Notes: generated by a model not told the origin, from the sequence alone. 64,000 nt of DNA from Candidatus Heimdallarchaeota archaeon (GCA_016840095.1 JAEOSZ010000031.1:124001-188000), one strand, 5' to 3'; counted from the stretch's first letter, positions 28,631-38,477 are shown. Numbers and translations are program-made.

Positions 28631-30430
28631 ATGTACAGAAAGTCGTTTATTCTTACACACTTAGGTTATTTTGATGATAGTATATCTCATGCTCAGCATA
28701 CATTGAATCTTTTTGGTGGAAAACTAATCACTCTAACTCAGAAATTTGATCTATATTTTGTAATTATTGAATCTCTTTGGAGGTTGGGTAAATTTGAAGA
28801 GAGTCTTCTGATGATTGAGAGAGTAGAGAATATTGCAAGAAATGAGATTATTGGCGATGAAACATCAGTTATGAAAGAAATTCAAACACAGTTTCAGTTT
28901 CATAAAAGCTGCATTTATTGTTTCATTGATTTAGGTAGATCAACTGATTTTGTTGATAAAAGTTTGAAGCTTTCAAAAGAATTAGAAGATGATGTACTTT
29001 ACGCTAGAAGTCTCTTTAGAAAAGGTAAGATTCTCACTTATCAAGGAATTTTAGATGAATCACATGAGCTTCTAGAGGAGAGTTTAGAAATAGGAAGAAA
29101 ACTAAATGATCATAGTGTAATGGCTAACTCCTTAGTTGCTATAGGAGAAATTCACAGATTGAAAGGAGATTTTGACCAAGCATTACAATTCTTCAATACG
29201 GCTTTAGCTCTTTATCAGGAAATTGGAAATAACTATGGAATGGCAATTACCTACAACAATGTAGGAATAGTCTATTACAGTCAAGGTGATTTTGATAACT
29301 CCTTTGAATTTTTCACCAAAAGTCTTGAAAGAGCATTAGAAATAAACTTTAATTTCACAGTTGTAGAGTCTCTCTACTATTTGATAAATATACTATTGAG
29401 TAGAGATAATTTGTTTGAAGCAAAAGAACACCTAGATATTTCCAGGAATGCATCCAAAGATCAACAAGAGACCATGATTTATTATTATACACAACTCTCT
29501 GAAGCTGTATACAATAGAAAAACTAACAGATTTACTAGCCTAGGAAAAGCTCAAGAGATTCTTGTAGATATAATTGAAAAGAATCTTGTCTATCAGGAAA
29601 TCAATATCCATGCAATGTTAAACTTGTGTGAGATTTTACTTCATGAACTAAGATTTACTAATAATCATGAAATTCTTGAAGATTTAGAAGTTATATCAGA
29701 TAAATTATTGGAGATAGCTAAAGAACAAATCTCAAGGTCTCTTTTAGCAGAAGTTTATTGGTTAAAGGGACGACTTGCACTCATCGATGCAGATATTGAC
29801 AAAGCTACTGGTTTTCTATCTCAAGCGCAAATCATTGCTGAGGATCAGAAACTGGAAAATCTCGCTAGAAAGATTTCAAATGAGCATGATGAAATATTAA
29901 CCGAATATGCAAGTTGGAAAAACATAATAGAAGAGAATACTAGTCTTGCAGACAGAATCAAAGCTTCCCAGGTAGATAAACTAGTTCTGAATATGATAAA
30001 TAGGGCTACATTTGATTTGGAAGAAATAGAAAATGATGCGCCTGTAATGTTGATGATTCTAGATGAAAATGGTATTCCTTTCTTCTCATACCAGTTTGGT
30101 GATGAAGATCAAGTTAATCAAGTTATTTTCTCTGGTTTTCTAACTGCAATCAATAACATTATTCAGGAAGTTTTTTCAACTGAAGGATCTCTTAGAAGAA
30201 TTGAACATCAGAACTATCTACTTATTTTCAGTCAAATTGAAAATGTAATTATATGCTATGCTTTCAAAGGTTCATCCTATTCAGCAAGTAAGAAAATAGA
30301 AGCTTTCAGGAGTAGATTAGTATCTTCACCAATTTGGTTAGATTTTCCTACAATGATTAAGACTGGAAGATCATTAGAGGATGAAAAATTCAAACGTCTT
30401 GAAAATTGGGCAGATGAAATTTTTACATAG
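28631..30430 (+). CDS. TPR-repeat protein with C-terminal longin/Roadblock-like domain; true N-terminus probably further upstream
   Basis: SVMANSLVAIGEIHRLKGDFDQALQFFNTALALYQEIGNNYGMAITYNNVGIVYYSQGDFDNSFEFF; C-terminal VMLMILDENGIPFFSYQF...FSGFLTAINNIIQEV...IEHQNYLLIF. Confidence 0.85.
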   Translation: MYRKSFILTHLGYFDDSISHAQHTLNLFGGKLITLTQKFDLYFVIIESLWRLGKFEESLLMIERVENIARNEIIGDETSVMKEIQTQFQFHKSCIYCFIDLGRSTDFVDKSLKLSKELEDDVLYARSLFRKGKILTYQGILDESHELLEESLEIGRKLNDHSVMANSLVAIGEIHRLKGDFDQALQFFNTALALYQEIGNNYGMAITYNNVGIVYYSQGDFDNSFEFFTKSLERALEINFNFTVVESLYYLINILLSRDNLFEAKEHLDISRNASKDQQETMIYYYTQLSEAVYNRKTNRFTSLGKAQEILVDIIEKNLVYQEINIHAMLNLCEILLHELRFTNNHEILEDLEVISDKLLEIAKEQISRSLLAEVYWLKGRLALIDADIDKATGFLSQAQIIAEDQKLENLARKISNEHDEILTEYASWKNIIEENTSLADRIKASQVDKLVLNMINRATFDLEEIENDAPVMLMILDENGIPFFSYQFGDEDQVNQVIFSGFLTAINNIIQEVFSTEGSLRRIEHQNYLLIFSQIENVIICYAFKGSSYSASKKIEAFRSRLVSSPIWLDFPTMIKTGRSLEDEKFKRLENWADEIFT

Positions 30431-30458
30431 AAAAAAGAAAATAGGGAAAGAATACTAA

Positions 30459-31892
30459 TTACTTTTTAGCTTCCTTCTTAGCTTGTTTCTTAGCTTTCTT
30501 CTCTTCTTTGAATTTAGTTAATTCAGCGTCTGAGTATGGTTCTACGAACATAATTGGTTCTACGTTGTAAACTATTCCTCTAGAACGAATAGGATCTTTA
30601 TGATCTATCTTTCTTCTGCCTACTGCCAAGTTAATGTATGCGAACATCCATTCGAAAGTTCCGATATAACGAGCCAAATCCCAGAGTCTGATTAATCCTT
30701 CCATAAATAGAGCGAAAACAAATGCGAGGAATAATGCTCCTAAGAATGTAGCTTGATATCTAGCTACATACTCTAAACCAGGTATGAATGTTAGAACCTT
30801 TTCTGGTATGAATATTAAAATCTGTAACATATAAACTGAAAGAGCCATAACTCCCCATCTTCTAATGAAACGAGATCTTCTTACCCACTTTTCTACTCTA
30901 AGCTTCTTGTTGAATTCTACTTTTTGAATAATGAATAATAGAGCTGCTAATTCTAATCCCGTATTTGCTAGCATAAACCATGTTGGATGAACATGTTGGA
31001 AGACTAGGACTCCATCTATATCATTCCCATTACCAAATAATGATACGGTGAAAAGTTTGGAATCTACTAGAACAAACCAAAGTCCACCAATCACAAATAA
31101 TCCTAAAGCTACCCAATAGCCTATTTTCAGAAATTTCTTTGAAGGATTATCCTGAGCAAGCCACATACCAATGATTACACCAACAAGTGCTGATGCAAGC
31201 ATTGGAAATATCGGGGCTTCTCTTCCTCCGAAGAATATAAGCCAGTATCGCGCAAATGGATTCGTAATTGGATCTAAATATGGTGGTCCAGCATTTGTTC
31301 GGAAATCAACTGATAATCCTATTGAGCTATTAACTCCTTGTTGAACAAATGGAGCGGTGAAGATTATTATTAAAGCCATACAACCAAAAATGATTGAATT
31401 TCTTAGTAGTTTCTTCATGCCATCCTTTCTACTAATAAGGAAAAAGATTACACTTGCAATTATGATGCTGAAAGCAATATCCTGAAGTGCTTCAACGAAG
31501 AAAACGAAATCTGCTGCAATAGCCCAATTCCATGATCCGCTTCTGTGCCAGACATCTATTATACCAAAAGTATTGAAAATTGCATTATATAATGTTCCAA
31601 TTCCCCAAAGCATAAGACCAGCAAAGAGATTCTTGAGCATAATGTTGAGTCTATTTTGACCATCTTTGAATTTCTTAACCATTACGTAAGTATGAACAGC
31701 TGCAGAAATCATGATAAAGAATCCACGCCAGTGACCTAAGATGAAGAATATGAAAGCAAATGGTAATTCCCATGTTAAGCTACTTAAATCTCCTGTCCCA
31801 AAAAATTCCCATGAATTGAAAAATCCATGAAAAACAGTCATACCCAAGACAGCTAAACCTCGAGCAAAGTCAAGTGATGTTATTCTCTTCAT
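30459..31892 (-). CDS. Multi-pass membrane protein, DUF1624/DUF418 (HGSNAT-like acyltransferase) type
   Basis: MKRITSLDFARGLAVLGMTVFHGF N-terminal motif, ~10 TM; Lys-rich tail. Confidence 0.7.
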   Translation of the reverse strand: MKRITSLDFARGLAVLGMTVFHGFFNSWEFFGTGDLSSLTWELPFAFIFFILGHWRGFFIMISAAVHTYVMVKKFKDGQNRLNIMLKNLFAGLMLWGIGTLYNAIFNTFGIIDVWHRSGSWNWAIAADFVFFVEALQDIAFSIIIASVIFFLISRKDGMKKLLRNSIIFGCMALIIIFTAPFVQQGVNSSIGLSVDFRTNAGPPYLDPITNPFARYWLIFFGGREAPIFPMLASALVGVIIGMWLAQDNPSKKFLKIGYWVALGLFVIGGLWFVLVDSKLFTVSLFGNGNDIDGVLVFQHVHPTWFMLANTGLELAALLFIIQKVEFNKKLRVEKWVRRSRFIRRWGVMALSVYMLQILIFIPEKVLTFIPGLEYVARYQATFLGALFLAFVFALFMEGLIRLWDLARYIGTFEWMFAYINLAVGRRKIDHKDPIRSRGIVYNVEPIMFVEPYSDAELTKFKEEKKAKKQAKKEAKK

Positions 31893-31953
31893 AAATTTGG
31901 TTAATCTGAAGCTTGTTTAAAAAGATTATTAGAAGTTAAATTAACAGTGTTCT

Positions 31954-33456
31954 TTAATCGTCAGAACCAGTTTGCGTTTCTTCATAATTAGCCCAGATTA
32001 CATCTTCGGATATAACTCCGCTTTGAAGTTTGTTAGATTTAACCTTAGAGAACAGACTTTGTAATTTTACAAAGAACCACTCGACTGAACCTTTCATGTT
32101 AAACCTAATAAGTATCATTACTACTAGTTCGTAGAACATAAGAACATAGATGACGATGAAGATAATTAGCCAGAAATATTCTTTAGGAATAACATAATGA
32201 TCTAATAAACTTACACCAGTTGTTTTTTGGGTTACTAGTGTGAGAATTCCTCTTGGAAGAAGCTCTAGGATATGTAAACTATAAATTGTTAGCGAAAAAG
32301 TTCCCCATCTTCTGAAAAATTTCCATACAAATTTATTGGCGAATTTTTCTCCTTTTCCTTTAAACTCTATTTGACTGAAAAGAAGCATGAGTAGCAATAT
32401 CTGGCCCCCTAGTCTAACCATATAAAATCCAATCCCAGGAGGATTTTCAATTGTGGTGAATTTAAAAATCTGATAAAGGTTCGTTAATCCTAGAATACTT
32501 CCGTTACTAGACTGTACATCTAGTATTGGTCTTGTAAACATACTCAATTGATATTTACTCGGTAAATCTTGTACTACAAACCCTAACACAACAAGTACTC
32601 CTCCAACAAGAATAAGAACAGCACCTACTATTGAAAAATTCCTGAGAACCTTCTTTTTCGGTCTAGGATCCGCAAGAAAAATTCCTATTAAAGAACCAAA
32701 AAATGCAGAGACCATAAAAGGCATTAATGGAAACTTTGGTCCAGCAATTATATTAAGTAACCAAGTTTTCCCATTCATGTGTCCACTGACAGCATAAATA
32801 TCAGGCCAATTCGGGATATAAGTTGATGCTATAAAATCATTGATGAAAGGAGTAGCTAACAAAACAAAGCCTATTAGTAAACCATAGATTATTACATTAC
32901 GAGTTGTTTTTTCATATCCTTTCTTTCTTAGGATTAAATATTGAATAACTCCATTAATCATAATAGCAAGTCCTATTATCTGGAGTGTTTGTATCCAGAA
33001 ACTTTCCGCAACAAATGGTCTGAAATTCGTCCAATCTCCAGTTCGAATCGAATTTCCAAAATACCCCCAATAACCGAATCCTTCTACTAAATAACCAATA
33101 GCAACTATAATTATTCCACCTATCAAATTTTTTCCTAACAGTCTTCTTGCATCGTACCCAGCTTTGACTTTTCTAGCAAAAACCAAAGAGTTGACAATGG
33201 CGGAAATAAAGAGGAAAAAACCATGCCAGTTTCCGAAATATCCTAGAATTATTACTAATATCCAGACAAATGGATTAAAGTCAAAATTTCCAGCATTTAT
33301 AGAATCCATCAACCAAGTTGCATCAAATAGTTTATAGCTGACATGTACTAGAATCATACCGAAAATTGCTATACCTCTTAGAATATCTAAAGTAACCAAA
33401 CGTTTAGGTAAATTTCTGGAGCTATCAGCTGATTCTAGAGAAGTCAATGTTATCAC
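31954..33456 (-). CDS. Paralogue of the 30459..31892 membrane protein
   Basis: KRLVTLDILRGIAIFGMILVHVSYKLF plus the same TM architecture, GNWHGFFLFISA vs GHWRGFFIMISA. Confidence 0.7.
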   Translation of the reverse strand: MITLTSLESADSSRNLPKRLVTLDILRGIAIFGMILVHVSYKLFDATWLMDSINAGNFDFNPFVWILVIILGYFGNWHGFFLFISAIVNSLVFARKVKAGYDARRLLGKNLIGGIIIVAIGYLVEGFGYWGYFGNSIRTGDWTNFRPFVAESFWIQTLQIIGLAIMINGVIQYLILRKKGYEKTTRNVIIYGLLIGFVLLATPFINDFIASTYIPNWPDIYAVSGHMNGKTWLLNIIAGPKFPLMPFMVSAFFGSLIGIFLADPRPKKKVLRNFSIVGAVLILVGGVLVVLGFVVQDLPSKYQLSMFTRPILDVQSSNGSILGLTNLYQIFKFTTIENPPGIGFYMVRLGGQILLLMLLFSQIEFKGKGEKFANKFVWKFFRRWGTFSLTIYSLHILELLPRGILTLVTQKTTGVSLLDHYVIPKEYFWLIIFIVIYVLMFYELVVMILIRFNMKGSVEWFFVKLQSLFSKVKSNKLQSGVISEDVIWANYEETQTGSDD

Positions 33457-33553
33457 TTGAAATGGAATTTTACTATTTCAGATTTATATAAATTTTCAGT
33501 ACATCTGCTTAAAGTATTTGGGTTCTTTAAAAACTATGCAAAAGAACTTTGTT

Positions 33554-33603
33554 AATCAGCTAAAGTATCTGTTACATCTATTACAATTTCAGATTCATCT
33601 GCT
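33554..33603 (-). repeat. 50-bp duplicate of the 3' end of the 35233..37041 gene (C-terminal gene fragment)
   Basis: 48/50 bp identity to 35235..35284 by direct alignment; reads ADESEIVIDVTDTLAD* on the minus strand. Confidence 0.93.
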
Positions 33604-33633
33604 ATTCTTCAGTTAAATTGAAAACGGGATTAT

Positions 33634-35121
33634 TTGCTATGCTTTAAGAGGAAGATTTTTAGAAGAGAAAACATAAGTTTATTATTGGTGTACTCTTTGC
33701 GAAGAAGATTAAGTTTTCAACTTGTCAGTATTTTGTTTTTATTTGGATTTTGTATGGCTTTATTTGTAACAATAGATGTTAAGGCAATTAGCAGAGCAGG
33801 ATGGACCTGGAGTGAAGTTGAAATAGCAACTCATGAAAGTGTAATACCATCAGTTGCACCTGAAGTTGCAATAGATTCATCAGATAATCTCCATCTTGTT
33901 TGGGAAGAATTAACAGGAATCAATTATGCAATGAGAAGTGCACTGACTGAAACATGGTCATCATCAGAAATAGTTTCTGTAGACAGTCTTGCTCTTGCAG
34001 AATTTCCATCAATTGTAATTGACAAATCTGATAATATTCATACGATATGGCAAGACAACACAGACTATTTTGGTACAGCAGGTTCTGACTATGACATATG
34101 TCATTCAATGAAAGCAGCAGAGAGTAGTAGTTGGACGAGTGTTAAAGTGATTTCAACTGAGAGTACTGGAGATTCAGAAATTCCAGAAATAGCCTGTGAT
34201 AGTAATGGTAATCTCCATGTAGTCTATTGGGATGAAACTGATTATCTATCATGTGGTGTTGATAAAGATATATTCTATAAGAAATGGTCTTCATCTTCTT
34301 CTACTTGGGGAGTAGCAGAAGTAGTTTCCACGGAGAGTGATGATGAATCTAGTAATCCTCAGATTTGTGTAGCTGATGATGGACACATTTATGTTGTTTG
34401 GACAGATGATTCGGATTATGATTTTTGTGGAACTGATAGAGATATTTTCTTTAAGCACAAACCTATAGGAGAAGACTGGTCAACTACAGTGGTACTTTCT
34501 TGGTTATCTGATCAAGGAAGTACATTTCCTTCAATGATATGTGAAAATAATGGTAGGATTCATGTTGTATGGGCTGATTTTTCTGATATTTTAGACACAG
34601 GAATAGACTGGGATATACTCTATTGCATGTATGCTCCAATTTTAGAATCTTGGACAAACATAGAACTAGTCTCAGAGATGTGTGATGATGACAGTGGAAA
34701 ACCAGATATAACTATAGATAAATTTGGAGATTTGCATATAGCGTGGCATGATCCGACTCCCTATGGATCTTCAGGAAGCGATTGGGATATACTTTATAGG
34801 ATAAAAGAAGGAGTTACAGGAACTTGGTCTCAGACCTTTGTTGTTTCCACAGATAATGATGGTAATTCATTTTCATCAAAAGTTATCACAGATTCTGCTG
34901 GTTATGTTAATTTCATTTGGCAAGATGATATGGAGTACCTGGGGGATAATTACGATTATGATATGTTTTATAGAAAACTATCTGGACCGATAGAAGAAGC
35001 ACAAACTGGTATCTTTCAAACATTGGATATTGGCGAAATAATTGTGCTTGCTGCTATTGTTGGAGGATTTCAAGTATTATTAGTAGTTATCACTTATCTG
35101 CTATTAAGAAGAAGAAAATAG
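33634..35121 (+). CDS. Secreted repeat (propeller-like) protein with C-terminal TM; paralogous to 23721..25490
   Basis: VAIDSSDNLHLVWEEL, IVIDKSDNIHTIWQDNTDYFGTAGSDYDICH repeats; C-terminal IVGGFQVLLVVITYLLLRRRK. TTG start in the track; an internal start is possible. Confidence 0.8.
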   Translation: MLCFKRKIFRRENISLLLVYSLRRRLSFQLVSILFLFGFCMALFVTIDVKAISRAGWTWSEVEIATHESVIPSVAPEVAIDSSDNLHLVWEELTGINYAMRSALTETWSSSEIVSVDSLALAEFPSIVIDKSDNIHTIWQDNTDYFGTAGSDYDICHSMKAAESSSWTSVKVISTESTGDSEIPEIACDSNGNLHVVYWDETDYLSCGVDKDIFYKKWSSSSSTWGVAEVVSTESDDESSNPQICVADDGHIYVVWTDDSDYDFCGTDRDIFFKHKPIGEDWSTTVVLSWLSDQGSTFPSMICENNGRIHVVWADFSDILDTGIDWDILYCMYAPILESWTNIELVSEMCDDDSGKPDITIDKFGDLHIAWHDPTPYGSSGSDWDILYRIKEGVTGTWSQTFVVSTDNDGNSFSSKVITDSAGYVNFIWQDDMEYLGDNYDYDMFYRKLSGPIEEAQTGIFQTLDIGEIIVLAAIVGGFQVLLVVITYLLLRRRK

Positions 35122-35232
35122 GAATAGAAACTTAATGATTTACTCCATCATTTTCTTTCTGCAATTTTCTAAATTTTAGTAGTATTAATCTGAAGTAATT
35201 TAGTTTGTGTAATAGTTTTCTAATTAGCAAAA

Positions 35233-37041
35233 TCAATCAGCTAAAGTATCTGTTACATCTGTTACAGTTTCAGATTCATCTGCTTTTTGAATGGCAACAT
35301 CAATGGGTTCTATATCAATATCTGCAACATAATCGTGTTGTAAGTTGAAGGGGAGATACACAATATCACCAAAAGAGTTCACTTCTGCAAATTTACCGAA
35401 TTCGGGTATAAATATTGAGTACGGATCAAAATATTCTGTAGATAGCAATCTTCTCATATCATAAGATGCTTCTTCATTGTTAAGAGCTAAGCATATATTT
35501 GAAAGATAAATTTCAATTTCGGAATTGAGTTTTGGAGTGAATGACATATAGAAATTTCCATGGAGCTCTCTCATTCTTTTCTCAAACACTTCTAAAGAGA
35601 TTTCCTTTCTAATTGTAAGAATCAAGTTTCCAGTAAGAGCAAATGCAAGTGAATTTCGAGGTTCATATAGAGAGTTTTCAGAAAGATTGAGTAATTTGTA
35701 TGCATATCCTTCAAGTTTAGAAAATTGTTCTTTACGAGTAGCTAGAGTTGTTAAGAACATAACGTATAAACCATTTAACTTAGGATATCTTTTCATCCCA
35801 TCCTTAGAGAAGAAATATGTATACTCTCTTTCAAGTTGATCTAAATGACTAAAATCATCAGTATAGGTTGTTATTAGTCCTCCATAGTAGATGATTTCTT
35901 CAAGCATTCCAGCGATTCCATCAGCCATTTGACTGTTTATGAATTCTTCATCGTCCATTAGATGTTTGTATTTATCAAGATATTTCCATAACTCAGGCAT
36001 TACTTCCTTTTCTATTTTCACTACTTCTTGTACTTCCTCTTTAATAATTAGTTTATATGATGATCTTAATCCTTTGATAAACACTTTGGTAACTTCAAGT
36101 TCATAGATTGTTTCACTTACATCATTGTCAGTTAATGGATTATCATTAAGGTTGAAAAATCCTTTATCTATGTGAGACTGTAAATCAGCAACATATTCGT
36201 CTCCTTTCTTAAGGAGATTATCCATAGAATCTAATAATTTTTCAGGATCTGTAAAATCTATAACTTCCTTATTAGTTTCAATTCTTATATCCTCTCTAAA
36301 TAAATATCTTTGAAGTTCTAGAAGAAAAGTGATAATATAATCAATAGCAGCAAAAGTTGCATAATACATTGAATAATTGCGCTCTTTGGGTATTTTTTTT
36401 GCTAATTCAATATTTTTTCGAATATTCCAAAATTCGTCCATATAATTGATATATTGTATACTCGCTTTGATTCCTTCTGTCATCCAATGCTCTAAATCAT
36501 GCCTGTAAATTTGAGTAAGAGAATCGCATAAGCTAAAGAAGAAAAGATAAGCTGAACTAAGATAATTGAGTATAAGTTTTCTTCTTCTGTGAAATTCGTG
36601 ATGATCCCAATCAACAACGAGGTTTTTGACATCTAATGTAGATATCCCGATTAACATGTTTGCTAAAGCATGAGCAGAACCAGCTATTTGTAACTCACCT
36701 GCATGTCCATATTGAAGAGCATACATTGAAGCATATCTTAACCTGAAAAGTTCTAGTTCATACCATTGTATAGGTAATTTATCTTGTGGAAGATTGGTTA
36801 GAATTAGAGTAATTTTTTCTAAAACCTTTTCAAAGAATAAAGAGGCTTCATCAGAGTTCATCAGAAGGTCATCAGGAATTTCTCCCAAAATGTGTTTCAG
36901 TTCATCAACTCTTTGTGAAACAAGAATTCTCACTCTGGTTTCGGAATAGGTCTTCCAGTTAACATTATCAACTACACTTCGAATGTTGTCCAATAATTCT
37001 AATACTTCTTCAGTATACAGTTTTCCTGTCATTACTTCCAC
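35233..37041 (-). CDS. Helical protein of unknown function (602 aa)
   Basis: Long uninterrupted ORF with coding-like composition; no family recognised. Confidence 0.7.
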   Translation of the reverse strand: MEVMTGKLYTEEVLELLDNIRSVVDNVNWKTYSETRVRILVSQRVDELKHILGEIPDDLLMNSDEASLFFEKVLEKITLILTNLPQDKLPIQWYELELFRLRYASMYALQYGHAGELQIAGSAHALANMLIGISTLDVKNLVVDWDHHEFHRRRKLILNYLSSAYLFFFSLCDSLTQIYRHDLEHWMTEGIKASIQYINYMDEFWNIRKNIELAKKIPKERNYSMYYATFAAIDYIITFLLELQRYLFREDIRIETNKEVIDFTDPEKLLDSMDNLLKKGDEYVADLQSHIDKGFFNLNDNPLTDNDVSETIYELEVTKVFIKGLRSSYKLIIKEEVQEVVKIEKEVMPELWKYLDKYKHLMDDEEFINSQMADGIAGMLEEIIYYGGLITTYTDDFSHLDQLEREYTYFFSKDGMKRYPKLNGLYVMFLTTLATRKEQFSKLEGYAYKLLNLSENSLYEPRNSLAFALTGNLILTIRKEISLEVFEKRMRELHGNFYMSFTPKLNSEIEIYLSNICLALNNEEASYDMRRLLSTEYFDPYSIFIPEFGKFAEVNSFGDIVYLPFNLQHDYVADIDIEPIDVAIQKADESETVTDVTDTLAD

Positions 37042-37158
37042 AACGATTCAAGTGTATGGTTTCTAGCAAACCATTCGAAACCTTACGAGAATATAAAAGT
37101 TACATCAGTTTTTAAAATTACTCTTGAGGTAATAGCTAAAAAGAAGAAAAAGGATAGA

Positions 37159-38004
37159 CTAGTTCTCAATAAAATAGAAGTGACATGACTTGTTGACAAT
37201 CTTCCAGCAATCCTCAACTTTTAGCAGAGTTAGGTAATCTGTTGTATGTCCTATTCCTTTCGGAGTTAAAGCTTTCCAGTACATAACAGCAACAGCAGCA
37301 GTTCCTCTCTGATCTATTTGTTTGATTTCTGTTTCATACTTTACTCCATCAGTTTTATGTGTTTCAAGAACCTCTTTCCAAACAGCATATGGTCGAAATT
37401 GATTCCTAAATTTCTGAGTATCTTGGTCAACTGAATTTAATCTCATTGATGGATGAAATGTATGTTTTATCTTTTCTAGATCCCAATCATGAAATGCCTC
37501 TACATAAACTTCCAAACATTTAGTAATTTGTTCAATTTCATCTGGATCATTAAATGGTAATGAACTCTCCCCATTGATTCTTTGTTCTAGCTCTGAATAT
37601 TCAAGACTTACTGTGTGACCTGATTTGTTAACAATTTTCCAGTCTGTATCAAATTTCATCAGTGTGAGATAATCCGTAGTATCTCTATAGTTCTGAGGAT
37701 CATCCGCTAAGAATCTTACTCTTGCGAAGGCTACAGATTCATGTTGACTGATACTTTCAACGTTTACATAATAGTTTACTTCAGGATCATTTATTTGATT
37801 GCGTAGGAAATCTTCAACCCAACGATAGCAAAGGCCATTATAGAACCTGTTGCTTTCAGGAATGTACCAATATACCATAGAGTCAGAATGAAATGCACGA
37901 ACTAATTTGTCTAGATTCCACTCATTAAATGCTTCCTCATATAATTGGATTGTTCTTTCTATGCTTTCAATTTCATGAGTTTCTCCCTTAAACATTAACT
38001 TCAC
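37159..38004 (-). CDS. Tandem NTF2/SnoaL-like domain protein (two domains)
   Basis: IQLYEEAFNEWNLDKLVRAFHSDSMVYW and LEVYVEAFHDWDLEKIKHTFHPSMRL; DYLTLMKFDTDWKIVNKSGH / DYLTLLKVEDCWKIVNKSCH. Confidence 0.85.
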   Translation of the reverse strand: MKLMFKGETHEIESIERTIQLYEEAFNEWNLDKLVRAFHSDSMVYWYIPESNRFYNGLCYRWVEDFLRNQINDPEVNYYVNVESISQHESVAFARVRFLADDPQNYRDTTDYLTLMKFDTDWKIVNKSGHTVSLEYSELEQRINGESSLPFNDPDEIEQITKCLEVYVEAFHDWDLEKIKHTFHPSMRLNSVDQDTQKFRNQFRPYAVWKEVLETHKTDGVKYETEIKQIDQRGTAAVAVMYWKALTPKGIGHTTDYLTLLKVEDCWKIVNKSCHFYFIEN

Positions 38005-38010
38005 CTCTTC

Positions 38011-38403
38011 TTATTCTTCTGCTATACCATAAATTTTTGATACTATTTTCCAATCTGTTTTTATCTTAATCAGAGAGATGTAATCAACATAAATTCTACT
38101 AACATCTCCTCTCTTTTCTTGCCATTTTAGTTTAACACAAGATGCGTTATCATAGAAGTCAATACTTTTAATTTCAGCTTTTTGAGTTAATTTGATAGTG
38201 GGTTTTGATGAAGGTCTGGATTCAAGCATGGTAATAGTTCTTAGAGATTCAGAATCTGAATCATAGGATATCTTCAGTCCTTGGGGATGCCAAGAGCTTT
38301 CTGCTTTGTCAAAGTCGAATTCTCGAACACCTTCTACATATTTGAGAATCGCATCCTCAATCTTTTCTTTCTCTTTGCTTTCTACTGCTTCCATCATTAT
38401 CAC
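38011..38403 (-). CDS. NTF2-like (lumazine-binding-like) protein
   Basis: AILKYVEGVREFDFDKAESSWHPQGLKI...DYISLIKIKTDWKIVSKIYG. Confidence 0.82.
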   Translation of the reverse strand: MIMMEAVESKEKEKIEDAILKYVEGVREFDFDKAESSWHPQGLKISYDSDSESLRTITMLESRPSSKPTIKLTQKAEIKSIDFYDNASCVKLKWQEKRGDVSRIYVDYISLIKIKTDWKIVSKIYGIAEE

Positions 38404-38436
38404 TCAGAAGATTACAGTACCTCGTCTGTTGTAAGA

Positions 38437-38455
38437 CAACATCGTAAACATGTTG
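38437..38455. promoter_or_regulatory. Inverted repeat CAACAT-N7-ATGTTG upstream of the NTF2-like gene pair
   Basis: Read directly; adjacent to AT-rich TATA-like gcatattatt (minus strand). Confidence 0.45.
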
Positions 38456-38477
38456 AAAATAATATGCGCTGGTCGGT

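Noticed and set aside
33030-33060. 'agttcgaatcg' resembling a tRNA T-loop
   Set aside because: Lies inside the coding membrane protein gene and no cloverleaf can be formed around it.
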